A stretch of 64,000 nt of DNA from Arthrobacter_E sp044748305. Its GTDB lineage: Bacteria; Actinomycetota; Actinomycetes; Actinomycetales; Micrococcaceae. The stretch is taken from the NCBI RefSeq assembly GCF_044748305.1, contig NZ_JBIVFT010000001.1, positions 62,001 through 126,000 of the forward strand, in the 5' to 3' direction. Made by a program: the position numbers and the translations under genes. Below the pieces are notes generated by a model. That model did not search any database. It worked only from the letters and a program-made list of their open reading frames with translations, and was not told the DNA's origin. Positions within the stretch are counted from its first letter, which is position 1, and each line of letters starts with the position of its first letter. Of this stretch, positions 58,337-64,000 are shown in pieces.

Positions 58337-58432
58337 ACCCGGAACCCTAGGAGCGCGGTCCAGGCAGGGCAAGAGACGTCCCTGCCGAGCCGGATGGGTC
58401 AGCCCCGCGTCCGGTGCTGGGAGAATGACCTC

Positions 58433-60040
58433 ATGGAACAGCTCGCACTGATCATGGGACTGCTCTTCGCCACGGTTCTCGCCGTGGGTCTGGGGGACCG
58501 TCTGAAGCTGCCGTATCCCGTGCTCATGCTCCTCATGGCCATGGTGATGACGGCGATCCCGGGGTTCCCCGAGTTCGCGATCGACCCCGAACTCATCCTT
58601 CCGGTCTTCCTGCCGCCGCTGCTCTTCGCCACGGCCCAGCGCAGCTCCTGGCAGGTGTTCCAGCTGCGCTGGCGGACCCTGCTCTGGCTTGCCGTGGGCC
58701 TGGTGGTGGTCACGACCGCCGCGGTCGCAGGCACGGCCTGGCTGCTGATCCCCGGCATCGGTCTGCCGGCCGCGATCGCGCTGGGTGCGATGGTGGCACC
58801 TCCGGATCCGGTGGCGGTGGAATCGGTCGCGGGCAAGGTGCACATGCCGCGCAAGCTCATGAACATCCTCCAGAGCGAGGGGCTCTTCAATGACGCGGCC
58901 GCCATCGTCATCTTCCAGGCGGCCGTGGCAGCCACCCTGGCCGGTCGCAATCTCGATGCCAGCCTGATCCCCAAGTTCCTCCTCGGCATCGTCCTGGCGG
59001 TGCTCATCGGCGTCGGGATGGGATACGTCGCAAAGTTCGTCACCTGGCTCGTCACGGCAGGTGTGGCGCGGACGGCAGTGAGCCTGGTGGTCCCCTTCGC
59101 CTCCTACATCCTCGCGGAAGAGGTGCACGCCTCGGGTGTCATCGCCGTCGTCGTGGTGGCGCTGGAGATGAAGCGCCACGCCCGGCCCGAAGACGCGGCG
59201 GAACGTGTCAGCCAGGCGAACTTCTGGGACGTCGTCGAGCTGCTGGCAACCGGTCTCGCCTTCGGTCTGGTGGGACTGGACATCCGGCAGGTGATTCACT
59301 CCGAAGGAGCAGCGATCTTCGACATGGTGCCGTCCGCGATCGCCGTCTGCGTCGTGGCGATCGCCGTCCGCTTCCTGTGGACCTGGTTCTACTTGACCAC
59401 CCGCGGCAAGCTGTACCAGGGCGATTGGCGATCCAAGCTCAAGGACGTCATCATCCTCAGCTACAGCGGCATGAGGGGGCTGGCCACGTTGGCGCTGGCG
59501 CTCGCCCTTCCCTTGACGCTCGACGACGGCTCGGCCTTCCCGGCCCGGGACCACATTCTGGTGATCGCCTGCACCGTTCTCCTCGTGACACTCGTCCTGC
59601 CCGGTCTGACCCTCCCCGCGCTCATGAAGATCCTCAAGGCGCAGGATGACGGATCAGAGGAGAAGGAAGCGGCGCACATGCTGGCCCGGCGCGCTCAGAA
59701 GGCGGCTTTGCTCGCCCTGAAGGAGAGCGAACTGGTCTCTCAGCTCAGCCCGGAACAGCAGAACAAGATGGCGAAGCGTCTGAAGTCCCTGCACCTGGAG
59801 CTGCAGGGGAGTGGCCCCGTCGGGGGCGCGGACGGGTCCGCGCCGGCCATTCCGGATGAGGTCCGGGAGCGCTACGCGAAGGGACGGGAGCTGATGATCG
59901 CGGCCCAGACCATCGCGTTGGACGCGGCCCGCCAGGAGGTCCTGGTGGCACGCAAGGAACTCGGCATGGATCCCGAGGTCGCGGACCATGTGCTGCGGCA
60001 GCTCGACCTGCGGACCATGGTCATGCCCAGCACGAACTAG
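58433..60040 (+). CDS. Na+/H+ antiporter (CPA1 family)
   Basis: The 535-residue membrane protein has about 12 transmembrane helices of the NhaP/CPA1 type. Landmarks are LLFATAQRSSW, AMVAPPDPVAVESVAG and SEGLFNDAAAIVIF (the essential ND pair), EEVHASGVIAVVVVAL, and SGMRGLATLALALALP. A cytoplasmic C-terminal domain of about 130 residues (coiled-coil-like, AHMLARRAQKAALLALKES) may regulate transport. It exchanges Na+ (or K+/Li+) for H+ to control pH and salinity. Confidence 0.92.
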   Translation: MEQLALIMGLLFATVLAVGLGDRLKLPYPVLMLLMAMVMTAIPGFPEFAIDPELILPVFLPPLLFATAQRSSWQVFQLRWRTLLWLAVGLVVVTTAAVAGTAWLLIPGIGLPAAIALGAMVAPPDPVAVESVAGKVHMPRKLMNILQSEGLFNDAAAIVIFQAAVAATLAGRNLDASLIPKFLLGIVLAVLIGVGMGYVAKFVTWLVTAGVARTAVSLVVPFASYILAEEVHASGVIAVVVVALEMKRHARPEDAAERVSQANFWDVVELLATGLAFGLVGLDIRQVIHSEGAAIFDMVPSAIAVCVVAIAVRFLWTWFYLTTRGKLYQGDWRSKLKDVIILSYSGMRGLATLALALALPLTLDDGSAFPARDHILVIACTVLLVTLVLPGLTLPALMKILKAQDDGSEEKEAAHMLARRAQKAALLALKESELVSQLSPEQQNKMAKRLKSLHLELQGSGPVGGADGSAPAIPDEVRERYAKGRELMIAAQTIALDAARQEVLVARKELGMDPEVADHVLRQLDLRTMVMPSTN

Positions 60041-60062
60041 GCGAAGCCGTGCTGGGAAGGAG

Positions 60063-60078
60063 CAGGGCCGGGGCCCTG
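60063..60078 (+). terminator. Small hairpin after the antiporter gene
   Basis: CAGGGCC and GGCCCTG pair as 7 bp around GG. It is weak and has no T-run. Confidence 0.35.
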
Positions 60079-60112
60079 GCGGTGTGCCGTCCGCTCGTGA
60101 AAGAGTGAGTCA

Positions 60113-61087
60113 GTGACCCAGAACACGGCGCGCAGCGCAGCCCACGGCCAGTTGATCTACGGATGCATGGGACTGGGGGGCTCCTGGGACTCCACTCCGT
60201 ACACGGAGAAGGACGTGGCCCAGGCCTCCGAGGTGATCGACGCCGCCCGGGGTATCGGCGTCGAACTCTTCGACCATGCGGACATCTACCGCACCGGAAA
60301 GGCCGAAGCCGTCTTCGGCGAGGTGCTCGCCGCGCGGCCCGGGCTGCGCGAGGAGATCCGGCTGCAGAGCAAGTGCGGTATCCGCCTGGGGGAGAACGGG
60401 CTCAACAACTACTACGACCTCAGCCACGCCTCGATCTTGGAGCGCGTGGAGGGCATCCTCACCCGGCTGCACACCGACCATCTGGACACGCTTCTTTTCC
60501 ACCGCCCCGATCCGCTGCTGGAACGGCATGAGGCGGCCCGCGCCGTTCAGGAACTCCTGGCCGATGGACGGATCAGGGCCCTGGGGGTCTCGAACATGTC
60601 CGCGGCGCAGATGGAGCACCTTCAAGACGCCCTCGCGACGCCGATCGTCGCCAACCAGCTCGAGATGAGCCTCGGGGTGCGCGGCTGGGTGGACTCCGGT
60701 GTGACGATCAACCACGGGCAGGGCGCCGGTAATCCTTTCCCGCACGGCACGCTGGAACACTGCATGAGCCGGGGGATCGAACTGCAGGCCTACGGTTCAC
60801 TGGCCAACGGCCGGTACACGGGTGCGGTGGCAGAGGTGGACCTCGACGACGCCGAGCGGGAGACCGCGGCCCTGTTGCGGGAGCTCGCAGAGGATTTCGG
60901 GGTGGCCCCGGAATCGGTGCTGCTCGGCTGGCTCATGAAGCACCCGGCGGGCATCTCGCCGGTGATCGGCACCACGAACACCTCCCGGATCGCGGCGTGC
61001 GGCGATGCCATCGCCGTCGCCGGGCGGATGGACCGGCTGCAGTGGTACCGCCTGTGGATCGCCGCCCGGGGTGAATTCATCCCCTGA
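60113..61087 (+). CDS. Aldo/keto reductase
   Basis: The 324-residue (beta/alpha)8 oxidoreductase resembles E. coli YdhF. It has GVELFDHADIYRTGKAEAVFG containing the catalytic Asp and Tyr, SKCGIRLGENG with the Lys of the tetrad, LFHRPDPLLE with the His, VSNMSAAQMEHLQ, and IGTTNTSRIAACGDAI for NADP binding. Substrate is an aldehyde or ketone of unknown identity. GTG start; AAGAGT is 6 nt upstream. Confidence 0.87.
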   Translation: MTQNTARSAAHGQLIYGCMGLGGSWDSTPYTEKDVAQASEVIDAARGIGVELFDHADIYRTGKAEAVFGEVLAARPGLREEIRLQSKCGIRLGENGLNNYYDLSHASILERVEGILTRLHTDHLDTLLFHRPDPLLERHEAARAVQELLADGRIRALGVSNMSAAQMEHLQDALATPIVANQLEMSLGVRGWVDSGVTINHGQGAGNPFPHGTLEHCMSRGIELQAYGSLANGRYTGAVAEVDLDDAERETAALLRELAEDFGVAPESVLLGWLMKHPAGISPVIGTTNTSRIAACGDAIAVAGRMDRLQWYRLWIAARGEFIP

Positions 61088-61237
61088 GGTCTGGCGGGGT
61101 CAGCGGGTCATCAGGAGCTATACCGGTCCAGCGCTGAATAGGGCCTGGTCACGCGCTTTCTGTGAGAAAAGTCAAATAAAACCGGATATGACTGTCTGCA
61201 GCCCACAAACGCTTGGGTCCGGTGCACCCCTGACCGG

Positions 61238-61243
61238 TACCGT
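61238..61243 (+). promoter_or_regulatory. -10 element of a leaderless transcript (CitE-like gene)
   Basis: TACCGT stands 6 nt before ATG 61250, with no ribosome binding site. Confidence 0.5.
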
Positions 61244-61249
61244 AGTGGC

Positions 61250-62110
61250 ATGAGTTCTTCCGTCACTTCCTCCGGTCGTCCCACCCGCAACATCAGCCCG
61301 GAGATCGCCCGCTCCTGGCTCCTGGTCAACGCCATGAAGACGGAACTCTTCGACGACGCGGCCGCCTCACGCGCCGACGCCATCATCCTGGACATCGAAG
61401 ATGCCGTGGACCCTTCGCATAAGGACGAGGCTCGCGAAAACGTCCGTGGCTGGCTGACCGCGGGGCACCAGGCCTGGGTTCGCGTCAACGACGCCACCAG
61501 CCCCTTCTGGGCCGATGACCTGGCCGGGCTGCGTGGCACCCCGGGTCTGCTGGGCGTCATGCTGGCCAAGACGGAATCCGCCGACCAGGTGACCGAGTCC
61601 TACCACCGCATGGATGGCAAGACCCCCGTCGTCGCGCTCGTCGAGTCCGCTGTGGGCATCGAGGAGGCCAACAACATCGCCAAGGGCCAGGGCTGCTTCC
61701 GCCTGGCCTTCGGATCCGGCGATTTCCGCCGCGACACCGGCATGGCTGCGACTCCTGAGGCGATGGCTTATCCGCGGGCCAAGCTCGTCGTCGCAAGCCG
61801 CGTCGGCGGCCTGCCCGGCCCCATCGACGGCCCGACCGTCGGCAGCAACCACCCGATCCTGCGCGAGCAGAGCGGTATCACCGTGACCATGGGCATGACC
61901 GGCAAGCTCTGCCTCTCCACGGACCAGACCGCGATCATCAACGAGGTCATCAGCCCCACGCCGTCCGATGTCGCCTGGGCCACCGACTTCATGAACGACT
62001 TCGAGGCCAACGGCCGCGTGATCCGCGACGGCTCGGATCTGCCCCGCCTCGGCCGCGCCGAGAAGATCATGAAGCTCGCCGTGGCCTTCGGCGTCGCTCC
62101 GTCCGTCTGA
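61250..62110 (+). CDS. HpcH/HpaI aldolase family, CitE-like CoA-ester lyase
   Basis: The 286-residue TIM-barrel lyase has WLLVNAMKTELFDDA, AIILDIEDAVDPSHKDEAR with metal-binding acidic residues, WVRVNDATSPFWADDL, VALVESAVGIEEANNIA with a second metal Glu, and FGSGDFRRDTGM. CitE-like enzymes cleave or make acyl-CoA esters such as citramalyl- or malyl-CoA. A glycine-rich VGGLPGPIDGPTVGS loop near the C-terminus may close the active site. Confidence 0.85.
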   Translation: MSSSVTSSGRPTRNISPEIARSWLLVNAMKTELFDDAAASRADAIILDIEDAVDPSHKDEARENVRGWLTAGHQAWVRVNDATSPFWADDLAGLRGTPGLLGVMLAKTESADQVTESYHRMDGKTPVVALVESAVGIEEANNIAKGQGCFRLAFGSGDFRRDTGMAATPEAMAYPRAKLVVASRVGGLPGPIDGPTVGSNHPILREQSGITVTMGMTGKLCLSTDQTAIINEVISPTPSDVAWATDFMNDFEANGRVIRDGSDLPRLGRAEKIMKLAVAFGVAPSV

Positions 62111-62129
62111 TCAGGGAACTGGCGACGGG

Positions 62130-62357
62130 ATGATCGGCGACTTCTGGGCCACGGCGTCCACGCTCTACAAGACCGTGGTGCTCAGCGCTCTGGGACTCCT
62201 GGTGGTGGGTTTCGCTCTGAACATCACCGGTCTGCTGACGCACAACAACGGCCTGGCGCTCGGGGCACTCCCGGTGATCGGCGCCGGATTGCTGCTGCAC
62301 ATGGTGGGCATGGTGATCCGCAGCCGCGAGCTCCACAAACGCCGCCAGGGTAAGTAG
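62130..62357 (+). CDS. Small two-helix membrane protein
   Basis: The 75-residue protein has two transmembrane helices (about residues 14-35 and 43-65) and a basic C-terminus (RSRELHKRRQGK) that should face the cytoplasm. It starts 19 nt after the CitE-like gene and may be co-transcribed. The family was not recognised, although similar short proteins are common in Micrococcaceae. Confidence 0.65.
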   Translation: MIGDFWATASTLYKTVVLSALGLLVVGFALNITGLLTHNNGLALGALPVIGAGLLLHMVGMVIRSRELHKRRQGK

Positions 62358-62370
62358 CCCTCTACTTTTC

Positions 62371-62435
62371 CCCGCGAGGTGACAGCTGACGCCCCTAAAA
62401 CTCGATTTTAGGGGCGTCAGCTGTCACCTCGCGGG
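62371..62435. repeat. Long inverted repeat with CGCGAG-GTGA-CAGCT core
   Basis: Perfect 30-bp arms (62371-62400 with 62406-62435) close a 5-nt CTCGA loop. This is the longest perfect stem among the looped members. It lies after the small membrane protein gene and before the leaderless promoter at 62462. Confidence 0.92.
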
Positions 62436-62461
62436 TGGGTCCAGCGTTCCCTGGCCGGGGA

Positions 62462-62467
62462 TAGGCT
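62462..62467 (+). promoter_or_regulatory. -10 element of a leaderless transcript (dehydratase-murB operon)
   Basis: TAGGCT is exactly 6 nt before ATG 62474, with no ribosome binding site. Confidence 0.6.
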
Positions 62468-62473
62468 TGTTCC

Positions 62474-62923
62474 ATGAGCATCAATCCCGATCTGCAGGGC
62501 CGCAGTTACCCGGCCGCCGAGGTCTACGAGGTGGGCCGCGAGAAGGTCCGTGAGTTCGCCCGCGCGGTCAAGGCCACACATCCGGCACACTTCGACGTCG
62601 AGGCGGCCCAGGCGCTCGGCCACACGGACTTGGTGGCACCGCCCACCTTCGCCATCATCGTGGCTCAGCGGGCTGATGCCCAGCTCATCGAAGACCCGGA
62701 CTCGGGCATCGATTTCTCCCGCGTGGTCCACGCCGACCAGCGCTTCACCCATCACCGTCCCATCGTGGCCGGCGACCGTCTGGTGGCCGAGCTGCACGTG
62801 GACCAAGTCCGCGGCATGGGAGGCGGTGCCATGATCACCACCCGGTCGGAGATCTCCACCGTGGACGGTGAGAAGGTCGCCACCACCACGTCCTCCATTC
62901 TGGTCCGCGGAGAGGGACAGTAA
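62474..62923 (+). CDS. HadA-like MaoC N-terminal hydratase/dehydratase subunit
   Basis: The 149-residue hot-dog protein of the MaoC_dehydrat_N / HadA type has YPAAEVYEVGREKVREFARAV, LVAPPTFAIIVAQR, and FTHHRPIVAGDRLVAELHVD. It is the non-catalytic (substrate-binding) partner in HadAB-type (3R)-hydroxyacyl dehydratases. One-base overlap with the next gene indicates a heterodimer made in equal amounts. The pair next to murB is typical of Micrococcaceae. The reaction is probably dehydration of 3-hydroxyacyl thioesters. Confidence 0.87.
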   Translation: MSINPDLQGRSYPAAEVYEVGREKVREFARAVKATHPAHFDVEAAQALGHTDLVAPPTFAIIVAQRADAQLIEDPDSGIDFSRVVHADQRFTHHRPIVAGDRLVAELHVDQVRGMGGGAMITTRSEISTVDGEKVATTTSSILVRGEGQ

Positions 62924-63360
62924 TGCCTGCACTGAATGAACTTGAAAAGGGCCAGGAGATCGCCCGCCGCGTCATCGACGTGAACCGTGTGGACCTGGTC
63001 AAGTACGCCGGTGCGTCCGGTGACTTCAACCCCATCCACTGGAATGAGGCCTTCGCCCAGGGCGTCGAGCTGCCCGGCGTGATCGCTCACGGCATGTTCA
63101 CCATGGGTGCCGCAGTACAGCTGGTGAGCGACTGGGCAGGTGACCCGGGCGCCGTCGTCGACTATCAGACGCGCTTCACCAAGCCGGTTCTGGTCACGGA
63201 CACCACCGGCACCGAAGCGCCGGGTGCGCAGATCGAGGTGATCGGCGTCGTCGGTGCTCTCGACGAGGAGGCCGGCACCGCCCGCATCGATCTGAACGTC
63301 ACCTTCGACGGCCAGCGTGTGCTCATGAAGGCGCAGGCCGTGGTGAAGCTGAACGCATGA
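62923..63360 (+). CDS. HadB-like MaoC dehydratase subunit
   Basis: The 145-residue R-specific hydratase/dehydratase has the catalytic hydratase-2 motif YAGASGDFNPIHWNEAFAQ (Asp and His) and GVIAHGMFTMGAAVQLVSDW. It is the catalytic partner of the preceding HadA-like subunit. It overlaps murB by 4 nt (ATGA), so wall precursor synthesis and this lipid or acyl metabolism gene share one transcript. Confidence 0.9.
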   Translation: MPALNELEKGQEIARRVIDVNRVDLVKYAGASGDFNPIHWNEAFAQGVELPGVIAHGMFTMGAAVQLVSDWAGDPGAVVDYQTRFTKPVLVTDTTGTEAPGAQIEVIGVVGALDEEAGTARIDLNVTFDGQRVLMKAQAVVKLNA

Positions 63361-64000
63361 GCCAGCCGACTCTGGCCGAGCTGACCACCACCCGGGTGGG
63401 CGGCCCCGCGGGCCGTTACCTGGAGGCCTCCACGGAGGCGGAGATCATCGACGCCGTCCGGGCCGCCGACGCCGCAGGGGAGCAGCTGCTGATCCTGGGC
63501 GGAGGCTCCAACCTCCTGGTGTCCGACGACGGCTATCCGGGCACGGTGCTGCGCATCGCGTCGCAGGGTGTTGACACCTCCTTCGAGGAGAGCTGCGGCG
63601 GTGCCACAGTGACCGTGCAAGCGGGCCACGAATGGGACGACTTCGTGCACCAGTCCGTGCTCCATGCGCATTCGGGAGTGGAGGCGCTCTCCGGGATTCC
63701 CGGGAGCGCCGGTGCCACCCCGGTGCAGAACGTCGGCGCCTATGGTTCGGACGTCTCGCAGACGATTGCGCAGGTCCGCACCTGGGACCGCAGCAGCAAC
63801 GCCGTGAAGACCTTCAGCCTGTCGGAACTGAAATTCGGCTACCGGGACTCGATCCTCAAACGGACCACGGACAACGGCTCGCCGCGCTACGTGGTGCTCA
63901 GCGTGACGTTCCAGCTCCCGCTGGGGCGGATGAGCGCCCCGATCCGCTACGCCGAGCTCGCCCGGACTCTGGGGGTTGAGGTGGGTGAGCGTGCTTACGC
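63357..64000 (+). CDS. murB: UDP-N-acetylenolpyruvoylglucosamine reductase, 5' part
   Basis: The gene runs off the window, and 214 residues are visible. TTTRVGGPAGRYLEA (FAD-binding start), LLILGGGSNLLVSDDGYPGTVLRI, and SGIPGSAGATPVQNVGAYG (pyrophosphate loop) identify MurB. A C-terminal Ser/Glu region should lie beyond the window. It reduces enolpyruvyl-UDP-GlcNAc to UDP-MurNAc in peptidoglycan synthesis. FGYRDSILKR is the conserved YRxS active-site stretch. Confidence 0.96.
   Translation, partial: MSQPTLAELTTTRVGGPAGRYLEASTEAEIIDAVRAADAAGEQLLILGGGSNLLVSDDGYPGTVLRIASQGVDTSFEESCGGATVTVQAGHEWDDFVHQSVLHAHSGVEALSGIPGSAGATPVQNVGAYGSDVSQTIAQVRTWDRSSNAVKTFSLSELKFGYRDSILKRTTDNGSPRYVVLSVTFQLPLGRMSAPIRYAELARTLGVEVGERAY

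Noticed and set aside
57890..59554. Long minus-strand frame reaching far into the antiporter gene
   Set aside because: The globin start at 58336 is sufficient. Upstream sequence is antisense to a clear membrane protein and has histidine/glutamine-rich shadow composition.

Overview
The window is a high-GC actinobacterial chromosome segment, most probably from the Micrococcaceae (Arthrobacter or a close relative). Supporting signs are the strongly G/C-biased third positions, an ImuA'-ImuB-DnaE2 mutasome with an actinobacterial-type LexA box, a ClgR-type regulator beside a ClpP pair, paired MaoC/HadA-HadB-like dehydratases directly before murB, DUF5107 and DUF2264 proteins, and many leaderless genes (a TANNNT-like -10 element 6-7 nt before the start). 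The genus assignment is inference. There is no rRNA, CRISPR array, prophage or recognisable transposase. Three tRNA genes are present: Tyr-GTA, Thr-GGT and Met-CAT.

Layout. 1-4.3 kb: small unknowns, tRNA-Tyr, an erythromycin-esterase-family protein, a PrmC-like methyltransferase and a hot-dog thioesterase. 4.3-6.8 kb: a tetR-ATPase-permease ABC operon. 6.8-10 kb: thioredoxin, rhomboid protease, acyl-CoA synthetase. 10-11.2 kb: an AbiEi/DUF559 nuclease-like gene bracketed by two almost identical 64-nt palindromic repeats. 11.2-15 kb: a MarR regulon (F420-like reductase, LLM flavin oxidoreductase, marR, FAD monooxygenase). 15-22.3 kb: the SOS mutasome operon imuA'-imuB-dnaE2 plus an AlkA-like glycosylase. 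22.3-24.9 kb: transsulfuration (cystathionine beta-synthase and gamma-synthase). 25-28.2 kb: an active ClpP, a serine-less ClpP paralogue, a ClgR-like regulator and a methyltransferase, enclosed by a perfect 63-nt direct repeat. 28.2-34.2 kb: Tat-exported phospholipase C, a CtpE-like P-type ATPase and a D-2-hydroxyacid dehydrogenase. 34.2-35.8 kb: an AT-rich island with two unusual genes. 35.9-42.4 kb: a DeoR/LacI hybrid regulator with a DUF2264 protein, then a permease, a YgiC-like ATP-grasp enzyme and a YgiB-like protein. 42.5-45.4 kb: KdpD/KdpE-like two-component pair and a MOSC protein. 45.4-48.9 kb: DEAD-box helicase with a structured leader, LysM protein, tRNA-Thr, tRNA-Met. 48.9-52 kb: DUF5107 and DUF4190 proteins. 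52-57.8 kb: a complete dipeptide/oligopeptide ABC operon. 57.9-64 kb: truncated globin, Na+/H+ antiporter, aldo/keto reductase, CitE-like lyase, a small membrane protein, two MaoC-type dehydratases and the start of murB.

The strongest unexplained signal is a family of at least nine long intergenic inverted repeats spread over the window. Their arms differ, but most share a core resembling CGCGAG-N4-CASTT. Two members bracket the DUF559 nuclease gene and two bracket the Clp block, and members supply the stop codon of two neighbouring genes. A second notable structure is a 17-bp tandem repeat that builds a relay of overlapping start/stop codons between imuA' and imuB.
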